Of a stretch of 64,000 nt of DNA, positions 49,287 through 63,098 are shown piece by piece. The notes beneath the pieces were generated by a model. That model did no database searches. It had not been told where the DNA came from and was given only the letters and a program-made list of their open reading frames with translations. Both the position numbers and the translations under genes were made by a program. The DNA comes from Sphaerisporangium sp040683095 (GTDB lineage Bacteria; Actinomycetota; Actinomycetes; Streptosporangiales; Streptosporangiaceae): NCBI RefSeq assembly GCF_040683095.1, contig NZ_JBFBCI010000006.1, forward strand, positions 62,001 through 126,000. The letters are read 5' to 3'. Positions within the stretch are counted from its first letter, which is position 1. Every line of letters starts with the position of its first letter.

Positions 49287-49320
49287 GTGCCGGCGCGGTG
49301 CTCCGGGACCGCGCCGGCAC
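49287..49320 (-). terminator. Strong hairpin after the DUF5998 gene
   Basis: A perfect 13-bp stem GTGCCGGCGCGGT/ACCGCGCCGGCAC with an 8-base loop lies seven bases beyond the DUF5998 stop. Upstream of it, GGCGCGCGGCTTCGC occurs twice (49233-49275) as a short direct repeat. Confidence 0.75.
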
Positions 49321-49327
49321 GGACGGC

Positions 49328-49918
49328 TCAGCCCGCGGTGCGGGCGGTGGCCTCGGACAGGGCCTTGGCGAAGGCCAGAACGTTGCTCACGGCCTCGGGG
49401 CCGTCGGCGGCCTCGCTCACCCGCAGGGACAGGTCGTCGGCGGTGATGGCGCCGGTGTAGCCGTGGTCGGCTTCGCAGTTCTCGTCTCCGCAGGTGGCGG
49501 GTTCCAGGTCGACGTGGGAGATGGCCCCCCAGCCGATCGTGAGCGTGACCTCGCTGGGAGGGACTCCCGGCACGTACGACGCGGGGTCCGGCACCACGCG
49601 GGTGACCGCCACGGACTGGACACGGCTGAGGCGCACGGCCTCGGTGGTGGTGGAGGCGTGCGAGGTGGGCATGCCGTCGGCGGGCGGGTGCTCGTCGGTG
49701 TGGCACACCAGGAGCCGGGTAGGTGAGAGGATCACCACGGTGACGTGACGGCGGACTTCCATCGCCGGGTCGAACGTGGCCTCGTGGTGGACGACGAACG
49801 CCGTCACCTGCTCTTTGCCCAGTGCGGACTCCGCCGCGTCGGCCACGAGATCGGGGTAGTAGCCGCTGCGTTCGATGGCCTCGCGCAGACCAGCGGCCGA
49901 GACTCGGGTTTCCCTCAT
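49328..49918 (-). CDS. DUF5998 family protein
   Basis: 196 residues. I identify it as DUF5998 from AIERSGYYPDLVADAAESAL, FVVHHEATFDPAMEVRRHVT, VVILSPTRLLVCHTDEHPP and the ending FAKALSEATARTAG. It is conserved in actinomycetes; some copies were once labelled phosphodiesterase, without support visible here. Soluble, with two nearby Cys (CGDENCEADHGY) that might bind metal. The acyl-CoA synthetase gene follows at 50103 on the same strand, further upstream in the transcription direction. Confidence 0.85.
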   Translation of the reverse strand: MRETRVSAAGLREAIERSGYYPDLVADAAESALGKEQVTAFVVHHEATFDPAMEVRRHVTVVILSPTRLLVCHTDEHPPADGMPTSHASTTTEAVRLSRVQSVAVTRVVPDPASYVPGVPPSEVTLTIGWGAISHVDLEPATCGDENCEADHGYTGAITADDLSLRVSEAADGPEAVSNVLAFAKALSEATARTAG

Positions 49919-50102
49919 GGGTCCATCCTGCCCTGTCTCGGCGTGGTGTTTCACCTCACAGGCGTCCGCCCTGAGGGCAACCGGGGAAGAGGGGCCATCG
50001 ACGGCGCAACGCTTATTTCCGGAAATATCCCCAGCCTCACGTGGCACTCACGCGCTCATACGCCCCGCACGGTCCCGTCGGCCTCTTGGTGCGGGGGCCG
50101 GG

Positions 50103-52751
50103 TCAGCGCAGGCGGCGCGGGCCCCTGTCCGGGCGGGGGCCGACCGCGTCACGGATGACGGCGCGGGCGCCGAGGACGCTCACGCCGCCCTCGCCGACCA
50201 GGACCGGGTCGAGATCCAGCCGCGCCAGCTCGGGCAGCTCGTCCGCCAGGCGGCCCACGCGGACCAGCAGGTCCTCCAGCGCCCCGACCGCGACCGGCGG
50301 GTACCCGTACCCCCCGAACAGCAGCGGCGCGGCCCGTAGCGACCGCACGAGCCCGGCGGCGTCCTCGGCGGTGAGGGGCGCCATCCGGAACGCATCGTCG
50401 CCGAGGAGCCGCGCGGTGATCTCTCCGAGCCCGAACGACACCACGGCACCGAAGTGCGGGTCGTCCACCACCCGCACCATCGTCCGCACGGCGGGCTGGG
50501 GCGCCATCCGCTGGACCGACAGCGTCACCCGCGGCCCCAGCCGGGCCGTCAGGTCGTCGTACGCGCGCCGCACCCCGCCCGGATCCGACAGGCCGAGCCA
50601 CACCGTCCCCGCGCGGTGGACCACCTCGGGGTCGGCCGAGCGGACGACGACCGGCCAGCCGAGCCGCTCGGCCGCCGCGACCGCCTCCTCGGCGGAGTGG
50701 ACGGGCTCGGCGGGCCAGACCTCCAGCCCGTACTCGGCGAGCAGGCCCGTGGCGTCGATCTCCCCGGGCCCGCCGCCCGCGAGGACGTCCTCCACCAGCG
50801 CCCTGGCGCCCTCGGTGTCGACGTCGTCCAGGGACGGGGTGGCGCCCTGGGGCCGGTCGCGCCAGGCCGCGTACCGGACCACGTGGGCCAGCGCCCGTAC
50901 GGCCTCCTCGGCGGCGGGATAGGAAGGGATGGACCCCTTGCCCGGATCGCCGCCCTCGCCCGGGACGCGCAGCTCGTCCGGCATGCCCATGCGGCCCTCG
51001 AAAGTGGCCAGCACCGGCTTCCCCGTCTCACCGGCCACCCGGACCAGCTCGGCGGCGACCTCGGCCGCGTTGCCCGGGACGGGCGGCATGTAGATCGCGA
51101 CGACGGCGTCCACCCTGTCGTCCATGCCGGCCAGCGCCTCGCGGTACTCCCCCGCTCCGGCCCCCGCCCCGAGGTTGGCGGGCGGGCACGGCTCCAGGCC
51201 CGCCGCCACGCAGGCGTCCACCGCCAGCAGCGCCAGCGCGTCGGAGTTGCTCACCACGCCCACCCTCGGCCCCGCGGGCAGCGGCTGGTAGGCGAGGAGC
51301 TGGGCCACGTCGAACAACTGCGCCAGGTCGTCCACGCGGATCACCCCCGCCTGCTCGAAAAGGGCGCTGATCGCGGCGTCCGGCAGGCGCAGGACGGGCG
51401 CGGAGTGCCCCACGGGGACCCCGCGCGTGGTCCCGCCGCTCTTGACCACCACGACGGGCTTCTTCCGCGCCGTGCGCCGGGCGAGACGGGCGAACTTGCG
51501 CGGGTTGCCCAGCGACTCCAGGTAGAGCAGGACCACGTCGGTGGCCTCGTCCCCCTGCCAGTACTGCAGCAGGTCGTTGCCGGACACGTCCGCCCGGTTC
51601 CCCGCCGACACGAAGGTCGAGATGCCCATGCCGCGCTGGGCCACCCGCTGGAGCAGCGCGGTGCCGAGCGCGCCCGACTGGCTGAAGAACCCCACCCGGC
51701 CCCTGCCCGGCAGACGGGCCGCCAGAGTGGCGTTGAGGCGCACCCGCGGGTCGGTGTTGGCGATGCCGAGGCAGTTGGGGCCCACCACGCGAAGCCCGTA
51801 CGAGCGGGCGATGCGCACCAACCGGTCCTGGCGGGTGCGCCCTTCCGCGCCCGTCTCCCCGAAACCGGACGAGACGACGACCAGGCCCTTGACACCCTTC
51901 CGCGCGCATTCCTCGACCACGTCCAGGACGGCGTCCGCGGGAACGGCGACCACGGCGAGATCCACGTCCCCGTCGATCGCCGAGACGCTCTTGTACGCGC
52001 GGACGCCCGCCACCGCCCGTACCTCGCGGTGGACGGGGTACACGGGACCGTTGAAGTCGGCGGCCAGCAGGTTGCGCAGAACGGTCTGCCCGACGCCGCC
52101 CGCCTCGCGGCCCGCGCCCACCACCACGACCGACGTGGGGCTCAGCAACCGCTCGATCGACCGGGCCTCGGCGCGGTGCTCGCGGGCCATCGTGACCTCG
52201 CGCGAGGTCTCCGTCGCCGCCAGGTCCAAGGTCATGCGCACGACGCCGTCCTCGAACTGGCTCTGCGCGGTGTACCCCGCCTGGCGGAAGAACGCCATCA
52301 TGCGCGCGTTGTTCGGCAGCACGTCGGCCACGAAGCGCTTGATGCCGCGCTCCCTGGCCGCCGCGCGCAGGTGCTCCATCAGCACCGACGCCACTCCCCT
52401 GCCCTGGTGGGCGTCCTCGACCAGGAACGCCACCTCGGCGCTGTCGGCATCGTCGGTGTCGTCGGTGTCGTTCATGCGGTCGAACCGGACGACCGCCACC
52501 ATCTCCGTGCCGAGCGTCGCGATCAGCGCGACCCGGTCGACGTAGTCGACGGTGGTGAACCAGGTCACCTCGCGGTCCGAGAGCCGCGGGTGGGGGCCGA
52601 AGAAACGGAAGTAGATCGACTGGTCGGAGAGCCGGGAGTAGAACGCGCGGAGGATGCCCGCGTCCTGCGGGCGGATCGGCCGCAGATGCGCCGTGCCCCC
52701 GTCCGCCAGGACGACGTCGGCCTCCCAGTGGGCGGGGTAACGAGGTTCCAC
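50103..52751 (-). CDS. GNAT acetyltransferase / NDP-forming acyl-CoA synthetase fusion
   Basis: 882 residues from a GTG. The N-terminal GNAT domain (about 25-175) has AEVAFLVEDAHQGRGVASVL and FRFFGPHPRLSDREVTWFT. A CoA-binding domain follows (PTSVVVVGAGREAGGVGQTV), then a succinyl-CoA-ligase-like part (GLRVVGPNCLGIANTDPRVR, GRVGFFSQSGALGTALLQ). A C-terminal ATP-grasp half ends it (PVVVRSADPEVVHRAGT, SFGLGEITARLLGDD). Such fusions act as protein acetyltransferases (Pat type) that regulate acyl-CoA synthetases, with the synthetase part binding effectors. Whether the synthetase half is active cannot be judged. It diverges from the PfkB kinase gene. Confidence 0.93.
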   Translation of the reverse strand: MEPRYPAHWEADVVLADGGTAHLRPIRPQDAGILRAFYSRLSDQSIYFRFFGPHPRLSDREVTWFTTVDYVDRVALIATLGTEMVAVVRFDRMNDTDDTDDADSAEVAFLVEDAHQGRGVASVLMEHLRAAARERGIKRFVADVLPNNARMMAFFRQAGYTAQSQFEDGVVRMTLDLAATETSREVTMAREHRAEARSIERLLSPTSVVVVGAGREAGGVGQTVLRNLLAADFNGPVYPVHREVRAVAGVRAYKSVSAIDGDVDLAVVAVPADAVLDVVEECARKGVKGLVVVSSGFGETGAEGRTRQDRLVRIARSYGLRVVGPNCLGIANTDPRVRLNATLAARLPGRGRVGFFSQSGALGTALLQRVAQRGMGISTFVSAGNRADVSGNDLLQYWQGDEATDVVLLYLESLGNPRKFARLARRTARKKPVVVVKSGGTTRGVPVGHSAPVLRLPDAAISALFEQAGVIRVDDLAQLFDVAQLLAYQPLPAGPRVGVVSNSDALALLAVDACVAAGLEPCPPANLGAGAGAGEYREALAGMDDRVDAVVAIYMPPVPGNAAEVAAELVRVAGETGKPVLATFEGRMGMPDELRVPGEGGDPGKGSIPSYPAAEEAVRALAHVVRYAAWRDRPQGATPSLDDVDTEGARALVEDVLAGGGPGEIDATGLLAEYGLEVWPAEPVHSAEEAVAAAERLGWPVVVRSADPEVVHRAGTVWLGLSDPGGVRRAYDDLTARLGPRVTLSVQRMAPQPAVRTMVRVVDDPHFGAVVSFGLGEITARLLGDDAFRMAPLTAEDAAGLVRSLRAAPLLFGGYGYPPVAVGALEDLLVRVGRLADELPELARLDLDPVLVGEGGVSVLGARAVIRDAVGPRPDRGPRRLR

Positions 52752-52904
52752 AGACCTGAGCGTAAGGGCGCTCGTGTCTGGTTTGTTGGGCAACGCTTGT
52801 GCATCGACTATGTCCGGGTGTCCGCTGTATGCCCCACGCCCCCGCTTGAAGCTGTTAGGTTTTCTGTCAGCAGCCTCCTGTAGTGCCAACAAGGTGGTGA
52901 CATC

Positions 52905-53798
52905 ATGACGCGGGTTGTCGTGGTGGGCGATCTGATGACCGATGCGGTCGCACGTGCCCGCTACCCTCTCGCCAGGGCGAGCGACACTCCTGCCGTCGTC
53001 ACCATGCACGGTGGCGGCTCTGGGGCCAACGTCGCATCCTGGCTGGCCGTCGAGGGCGCGGAGGTGGCCTTCGTCGGCCGCAGAGGCGCCGACATCACCG
53101 GCCGCAACCGCGACATGGAGCTCATGGGCTACGGCGTGGACGCCCGGCTCGTCATGGATCCCGAGCGCCCCACCGGCACCTGCGTCGTGCTGGTCACGCA
53201 CAAGGGCGAGCGCACGCTGCTGTCCGACCCCGGCGCCAACGCCGCCCTGTCTCCCGAGGACCTTCCGCGCGACCTGTTCCATCAGGGCGGCCACCTCCAC
53301 ATCTCCGGGTACACGCTGCTGAACGAGGGCTCGCGCGAGGCCGGCCTCGCCGCGCTCGACCACGCGCGCCGGGCGGGCATGTCGATCTCCGTGGACTGCG
53401 CATCCGCCGCGCCGCTGGAGCGCACCGGCGCCGAGCCGTTCCTGGAGTGGACCCACAGCGCCAAGCTGTTGTTCGCCAACGAGGCCCAGGCCAAGGTGCT
53501 CACCGGCCGTGACGACCCCGCCTCCGCCGCCAAGGTGCTCACGGCATGGTTCCCCCAGGTCGTGATCAAGCTCGGGGCCGAAGGCTCGCTGTGGTACACC
53601 AACAACCGCGCCGAGCCCGTCCGGGCGCCCGCCGAGCACATCGAGCGCGTGGTCGACGGCACCGGTGCCGGGGACGCGTTCGCCGCGGGCTTCCTCCAGC
53701 CGTGGCTCGAGGGCAAGCAGCCCGCCGACGCCCTCGCCGCCGGCAACGCCCTCGCCGCCCGCGCCATAGCCAACCTCGGCGCCCGTCCCCGCCTCTAA
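52905..53798 (+). CDS. PfkB-family carbohydrate/nucleoside kinase
   Basis: 297 residues. PfkB signature 1 region is GGGSGANVASWLAVEGAEVA with VGDLMTDAVARA before it. The C-terminal anion hole and base are in DGTGAGDAFAAGFL (second Asp of GDAF as base). LLSDPGANAALSPEDLP and LHISGYTLLNEG match ribokinase-type sugar kinases. It phosphorylates a sugar or nucleoside with ATP. Substrate not assigned. It is monocistronic, with no obvious terminator; the next 300 bases hold no gene. Confidence 0.92.
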   Translation: MTRVVVVGDLMTDAVARARYPLARASDTPAVVTMHGGGSGANVASWLAVEGAEVAFVGRRGADITGRNRDMELMGYGVDARLVMDPERPTGTCVVLVTHKGERTLLSDPGANAALSPEDLPRDLFHQGGHLHISGYTLLNEGSREAGLAALDHARRAGMSISVDCASAAPLERTGAEPFLEWTHSAKLLFANEAQAKVLTGRDDPASAAKVLTAWFPQVVIKLGAEGSLWYTNNRAEPVRAPAEHIERVVDGTGAGDAFAAGFLQPWLEGKQPADALAAGNALAARAIANLGARPRL

Positions 53799-54098
53799 CT
53801 CCCTCCCCCGCTGCCGCCTCCGGTTCAGGGGCCGACGGGACGCCGATGGCACCGCATCGGATGGGGGATCGAGGGGATCGTTCACCGGTACCGGTGTGCG
53901 CTGAAGATTGGCTGCCAATGGCGCGCCTCGGAAGATGCGATCGGTCCGACCTGCGACTTGCCGACGCGGGCGGCTCACACTTGCCGAAGTCGGCCCCCAG
54001 CAGAGCCTCGCGTTGGGCACCATGACACCCATCTGATCATCGTCGGCTCTACGGTGTTCTTCTGCATGCCGGGCCCGCGCCCCGGCCTCGGCTGCGAT
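53799..54098. other. Gene-free interval
   Basis: 300 bases between the convergent pfkB and marR stops. No tRNA, hairpin of note or motif-bearing frame was identified. Confidence 0.5.
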
Positions 54099-54518
54099 TC
54101 AGTCGGGTCGGACGGCGCGGTTCAGCAGGACCATGAGCTGCCGCAGTTCGCTGTCGGTCAGCACCGCCAGCGGGGTCTTCTCCAGCGCCGTCCGGACCAG
54201 CTCGTCGCGGACCCGGCGGCCCTTGGCGGTCAGGACCAGGACGCGGGAGCGGCGGTCGGCCGGGTCCACGGCGCGCTCCACCAGGCCCCGGTCGGCGAGC
54301 TGGTTGGTGATGAAGGTCAGGTTCGGGGCGTTGCAGTACAAGCGCTCGGTCATCACCTTCATCGAGGGTGGCGGCTCGGCCGGGTCGATGGCCCACAGCG
54401 CCTGGAACGTCGCCGATGTCAGTTGGTGCCCGGCCAGCGCCTGCACGATCAGGGCGTTGGTCCGCATCCAGATGTCGTGGGTCGCGGCGACCACCGCGAT
54501 GAGCTCGGGCGTGGTCAT
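54099..54518 (-). CDS. MarR-family transcriptional regulator
   Basis: 139 residues. The winged helix is in PPSMKVMTERLYCNAPNLTF with ITNQLADRGLVER as the wing (DPADRRSRVLVLTAKG follows). The dimer helices lie at both ends. Two identical-form palindromes lie just before its start and are probably its operators, so it autoregulates. RecQ is the next gene upstream and reads the same way; the regulator probably controls itself and a gene elsewhere, since no divergent gene shares the site. Confidence 0.92.
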   Translation of the reverse strand: MTTPELIAVVAATHDIWMRTNALIVQALAGHQLTSATFQALWAIDPAEPPPSMKVMTERLYCNAPNLTFITNQLADRGLVERAVDPADRRSRVLVLTAKGRRVRDELVRTALEKTPLAVLTDSELRQLMVLLNRAVRPD

Positions 54519-54537
54519 GCCGCCATTCTATCGACGT

Positions 54538-54583
54538 TTCGAGTATCGAAGGATCATGCTACGTTGATGCTTCGAGATTCGAA
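54538..54583. promoter_or_regulatory. Two MarR-type operator palindromes
   Basis: TTCGA-GTA-TCGAA (54538-54550) and TTCGA-GAT-TCGAA (54571-54583) are perfect dyads with centres 33 bases apart, about three helical turns, so two dimers would bind on one DNA face. They cover the region 20-65 bases upstream of marR. Confidence 0.8.
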
Positions 54584-54611
54584 ACAATGGTGGACAGCTG
54601 GTCGGTGGACC

Positions 54612-56864
54612 TCAGCTTGTGACGGCCAGGGCGAGGGGGAGCACGGCAGGGGCGCCGGAGCGGCGGAGGAGGGCCGTGGCCATGGTCATGGTCCAGCCGG
54701 TGTCGATGCGGTCGTCGACCAGCAGGACCGGACCGGCGGACAGCCGGGCCCGCGCCGCCGGTAAGAGGCCCCGGGCGTCGGACGGGTCATCGTGTGCGAC
54801 CGCCAGGGTGTGTTCGAGGGCGCGGACGCGCTGGGCGCTGTTGTGCTGGCGGCCGGGCGGGCCGGCGGTGTAGGTGAGAGAGCCCAGGTAGTCGAGCCTG
54901 CCGACGGCGGCCAGCCGTTCGCCCAGGCTGGTGATCAAGATCGGGCGGGCGACCGAGGGAAGGGTGACCACCGACACCGGGCGTCGCGCCCACGCCCAGG
55001 CGGACAGCACCTTGACCACGGCGTCGAAGACCTCGCCGGGCACGGGCCCGTCGGGGGCGCCCTCCGCCAGCAGCCGTCTCAGCGTGGTGCCCCAGCCGAT
55101 GTCGGTGAGCCGCCCGAGCGCCCGCCCGGGCTCTGCGGCGATCTCGGGGCGGACGCGCCCGGACAGGCCGAGCTCCTTCAGCCCGACGGGCCACTGCCGC
55201 CGGGGCTCGACGTCCACCCCGGGACGTTGAAGCCGCTCGCGCGCCCGGCCCACGGCCTCGGCAGGGATGTCCGCCGAGGGGTGCGCCCCCGTGCAGTTGT
55301 CGCAGCGCCCGCAGGGCCGGGCCGTCTCGTCGTCGAGATGGCGCCGCAGGAACTCCTCGCGGCACCGGTCGGTGGCGATGTAGTCGAGCATGGCGCGCTG
55401 CTCGGCGGCGCGCTCGGCCGCGACCCGGGCGTACCTGCCCTCGTCGTACCGCCACGGGCGGCCGGTGGAGCGCCAGCCGCCCTTGACCCGCTCGACCGCG
55501 CCGTCGACGTCGAGGACCTTGAGCATCGTCTCCAGCCGGGCACGGCCGAGGTCGACCCGCGTCTCCAGCGCGGCCGTGGACATCGTGCCCTCTTCGGCCA
55601 GGACGCGGAGCGTCGTCCACACCACGGACTCGGGGGGAAACGCCAGCGACGCGAAGTACGCCCAGATGTCGCGGTCTTCGGGGCCGGGAAGCAGGATGAC
55701 CTCGGCACGCTCGACGCCGCGGCCCGCCCGGCCGATCTGCTGGTAGTACGCCACCGGAGACGCGGGGGCGCCGAGGTGGATCACGAAGCCGAGATCGGGC
55801 TTGTCGAAGCCCATGCCCAGCGCGGAGGTCGCGACCAGCGCCTTCAGCCGGTTGTCGAGCAGGGCCTGCTCGGCGGCGAGGCGGTCGGCCTGCTCGGTCT
55901 GGCCCGAATAGGCGGCCACCTCCTGGCCCTGGTCGCGCAGGTACGCCGCGACCTCCTGCGCGGCGGCGACGGTGAGCGTGTAGACGATGCCGGAGCCGGG
56001 CAGGTCGCGCAGCGCCTCGGCGAGCCAGGCCAGCCTGCGCTCGGCGGTCGGATGGCGGACGACGGCGAGACGCAGGCTGTCGCGTTCGAGCGGCCCCCGC
56101 AACACGAGCGTGTCACCGAAACCGCTCCGCGGGACGTCGCCGCCGGACGCCGATGGCCGGACGCCGCCCGACGTCCCCGGATCGCCGCCCGGTCTCCCCG
56201 CTCGGTCGGCGTCCGGCGACTGCCCGAGCCCCGCCGCGGGAGAGGGGACGTGGCCGAGTTGCTCGGCGATGTCGTGGGTGACGCGGGCGTTGGCCGTCGC
56301 CGTGGTGGCGAGGACGGGCACTCCGGACGGCAGGCCGGCGAGCAGGCTGCGCAGCCTGCGGTAGTCAGGCCGGAAGTCGTGGCCCCAGTCGGAGATGCAG
56401 TGGGCCTCGTCGACGACCACCAGCCCGGCGCTCGCCGCCAGCTTGGGCAGGACCAGGTCGCGGAAGTCGGGGTTGTTGAGCCGCTCCGGGCTGACCAGCA
56501 GGACGTCGACCTCGCCGCGCTCGACCGCGGCGTGGATGAGATGCCACTCGTCCACATTGGCGGAGTTGATCGTGGCGGCGTGCACCCCGGCACGGGCCGC
56601 GGCGGCGATCTGGTTGCGCATCAGCGCGAGCAGCGGCGAGACGATGACCGTGGGGCCCGCGCCCCGCGCCCGCAGGAGGGCGGTGGCGATGAAATACACC
56701 GCCGACTTGCCCCAGCCGGTGCGCTGCACGACCAGGGCGCGCCGCCGCTCGACGACCAGCGCCCGGATGGCCGACCACTGGTCGTCGCGCAGCCGGGCCC
56801 CGTCACCGGCGAGGGACCGCAGCCGCTGTTCCGCCTCGGCCCGCAGGCCGCTCTCGTCACGCAT
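54612..56864 (-). CDS. recQ: RecQ-family DNA helicase with C-terminal PRTase-like motif
   Basis: 750 residues. Motif 0/I: LRDDQWSAIRALV and QRTGWGKSAVYF (residue ~47-58). DEAH box: VVDEAHCISDWGHDFRPDY. Motif III TTATANARV, motif V ALGMGFDKPDLGFVIHLG, motif VI QQIGRAGRG. The zinc cluster shows CREEFL and CGRCDNCTG. A ~50-residue low-complexity insertion (PSPAAGLGQSPDADRAGRPG on) splits helicase domain 1. The C-terminal part lacks HRDC but ends with VLLVDDRIDTGWTMT, a phosphoribosyltransferase-type PRPP loop. It unwinds DNA in repair; the C-terminal role is unclear. Confidence 0.9.
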   Translation of the reverse strand: MRDESGLRAEAEQRLRSLAGDGARLRDDQWSAIRALVVERRRALVVQRTGWGKSAVYFIATALLRARGAGPTVIVSPLLALMRNQIAAAARAGVHAATINSANVDEWHLIHAAVERGEVDVLLVSPERLNNPDFRDLVLPKLAASAGLVVVDEAHCISDWGHDFRPDYRRLRSLLAGLPSGVPVLATTATANARVTHDIAEQLGHVPSPAAGLGQSPDADRAGRPGGDPGTSGGVRPSASGGDVPRSGFGDTLVLRGPLERDSLRLAVVRHPTAERRLAWLAEALRDLPGSGIVYTLTVAAAQEVAAYLRDQGQEVAAYSGQTEQADRLAAEQALLDNRLKALVATSALGMGFDKPDLGFVIHLGAPASPVAYYQQIGRAGRGVERAEVILLPGPEDRDIWAYFASLAFPPESVVWTTLRVLAEEGTMSTAALETRVDLGRARLETMLKVLDVDGAVERVKGGWRSTGRPWRYDEGRYARVAAERAAEQRAMLDYIATDRCREEFLRRHLDDETARPCGRCDNCTGAHPSADIPAEAVGRARERLQRPGVDVEPRRQWPVGLKELGLSGRVRPEIAAEPGRALGRLTDIGWGTTLRRLLAEGAPDGPVPGEVFDAVVKVLSAWAWARRPVSVVTLPSVARPILITSLGERLAAVGRLDYLGSLTYTAGPPGRQHNSAQRVRALEHTLAVAHDDPSDARGLLPAARARLSAGPVLLVDDRIDTGWTMTMATALLRRSGAPAVLPLALAVTS

Positions 56865-57048
56865 GGCTCCTTGGTATCAGGTCCGGGCGACGGTTTGCGG
56901 ACGCCGGCGCCCGGCTGTGGATAACTTCCGCCCGTCCACAGCCGGGCCGCCCCGCCAGGACAGGCGCCACAGCGGGCGCGCGTGACCGTAAGGGCGTAAA
57001 AGGTCTTCGAGTCGCGGAGCACCTTGAACCTTCGGCACAATGTTCGAT

Positions 57049-59544
<2,496 letters not shown>

Positions 59545-59749
59545 CGAGGGGCCACGTCCGAGAGGCCACGTCGCGAGGGGCCTTGGCGGGCGGCGTCACG
59601 CCCTCGCGGGCCCGCGCCGATCACGGGACCCCGCGACGCTCAGAGATCCCCGTCGGCCTGGGATCGCCGAGCGTCAGGGATCCCGGACGATCAAGGGTTG
59701 CGGCCGGTCCGAGGCCGCGGCCGGTCCGAGGCCACGACGGCGGCCGGGG
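59545..59749. repeat. Short direct repeats after parC
   Basis: The 205 bases between parC and the next gene contain GCGGCCGGTCCGAGGCC twice in tandem (about 59700-59733) and a GCGAGGGGCC motif repeated around 59550-59580. No gene is supported. Confidence 0.55.
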
Positions 59750-60079
59750 TCAGCCCCTGGTGGGGACCGAGCCGCCGCGCGCCACGAGCGGGATCGCGGT
59801 GAGCAGCTCCCACGGCTCCCCCGAGTCCCAGAAGTCGATGAGCTTGGCGACCGCCTCGCCCGGCTCGAAGTCGCCGACCCCGTACTGGCCGAAGCATCCG
59901 GCGTCCTTCAGCGCGGTGATCAGTGGGTCGTCGTCCGGGAGGGACTCGGCGTAGGAGGCGGCGTCGAGCAGCGCCAAGGCGCAGCGCGCGTTCCAGCCGC
60001 CGTCGGCGCTCTGGACCCGGTCGAGCCGCCACCTGGCCCGGCCGCGTAGATAGCCGGCGAGCGAATCCGTCGTCCCCAC
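59750..60079 (-). CDS. Small hypothetical protein
   Basis: 109 residues from a GTG preceded by GGAGAGGG. The sequence has RWRLDRVQSADGGWNARCAL, AESLPDDDPLITALKDAGCF and EAVAKLIDFWDSGEPWELL. No family recognised with certainty; it is an acidic, helical, soluble protein. A longer reading to 60433 runs over the carbonic anhydrase gene and is rejected. It diverges from the carbonic anhydrase gene by 130 bases. Confidence 0.7.
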   Translation of the reverse strand: MGTTDSLAGYLRGRARWRLDRVQSADGGWNARCALALLDAASYAESLPDDDPLITALKDAGCFGQYGVGDFEPGEAVAKLIDFWDSGEPWELLTAIPLVARGGSVPTRG

Positions 60080-60209
60080 CCTGAACCCTCTCCACGATCG
60101 TCCACACACAGTAAGGCAATCATCACCAACGGTGACGCCAGATCGCGGGCTCTTTACGAAGCCCATTACGTCCACCCTCCGTGTACTGACGAAAGGGGCG
60201 TAAGGGAAT

Positions 60210-60719
60210 ATGAACAACATGACGGGAGCCTTCGACGATCTGCTGACCGCTAACGAGGACTTCTCACGGACCTTCGAGTACTCCGGCCTGAGCGGGCGCG
60301 CGGCGCGCGGCCTGGCCGTGGTCACGTGCATGGATTCTCGAATCGACCCGCTGAAGTTGCTCGGCCTCAAGCCCGGGGACGCCAAGATCCTGCGCAACGC
60401 CGGGGCGCGGGTCACCGACGACGTGCTGCGCACGCTGATCCTCGCGGTCTACCTGCTCAACGTGGACCGCGTCCTCGTGATGCCCCACACCGACTGCCGG
60501 ATGGCCAAGTCCACCGACGAGGACGTCCACGAGCTGATCAGCCGGGAGTACGGGATCGACACGCGGAGCCTGGAGTTCCACACCGTGGCCAACCAGGACG
60601 CGGCCCTGCGCCGCGACCTCGTCCGCATCCGAACCTATCCATACCTGCCGGACCGGCTGAACATCGGCGGCGCGGTGTACGACGTGCACACCGGCAAGCT
60701 CATGCCCGTCGAGCTGTGA
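60210..60719 (+). CDS. Beta-class carbonic anhydrase
   Basis: 169 residues, the short beta-CA type common in actinobacteria. Zinc ligands are Cys40 with Asp42 and Arg44 (VTCMDSRID), His93 and Cys96 (MPHTDCRM). LRNAGARVTDDVLRTLILAV is also conserved. It converts CO2 to bicarbonate, which carboxylases need; the accD product lies 30 kb away, so no operon link. Start ATG at 60210. It converges on parE. Confidence 0.94.
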   Translation: MNNMTGAFDDLLTANEDFSRTFEYSGLSGRAARGLAVVTCMDSRIDPLKLLGLKPGDAKILRNAGARVTDDVLRTLILAVYLLNVDRVLVMPHTDCRMAKSTDEDVHELISREYGIDTRSLEFHTVANQDAALRRDLVRIRTYPYLPDRLNIGGAVYDVHTGKLMPVEL

Positions 60720-60750
60720 CGACGGGCCGCTTACCACGGCCAGGTGAACG

Positions 60751-60780
60751 GGGGCCCGGACGCGACCGCGTCCGGGGCCC
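60751..60780. terminator. Bidirectional hairpin between the carbonic anhydrase and parE genes
   Basis: GGGCCC-GGACGCG and CGCGTCC-GGGGCCC (about 60752-60780) form a long GC stem with a 3-base loop and one bulge, placed between two convergent stops. Confidence 0.7.
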
Positions 60781-60781
60781 G

Positions 60782-62854
<2,073 letters not shown>

Positions 62855-63098
62855 TCCCACTCCCACCGAGCATCGAACATGTGTGCGTAGCCTACCGTCT
62901 TCTTGATGTTCCTCCGTGCCTAGAGTGCCACCATCAGGCGGTTCCGCGGCAGCCGGAGGTTCATTGCCATCACCTAACGACACATTCTGCTCTCGGCGTA
63001 TCCCGAAGGCGATTGGGAACGTCCGCATCGGGTTAGATGTTGAGCCAAGTGACTGACGCCAAATCCCCACGTCAGTGGGGTGACCCGAAAGGCGATAC
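62855..63098. promoter_or_regulatory. Divergent region between parE and DUF7455
   Basis: 244 bases holding promoters in both directions. A CCCCAC-GTCA-GTGGGG hairpin (63065-63080) lies 18 bases before the DUF7455 start, in its leader. No -35/-10 pair is convincing. Confidence 0.4.

Noticed and set aside
49233..49290. Direct repeat GGCGCGCGGCTTCGC as an insertion-sequence footprint
   Set aside because: Too short, no inverted ends and no transposase; probably chance slippage before a terminator.
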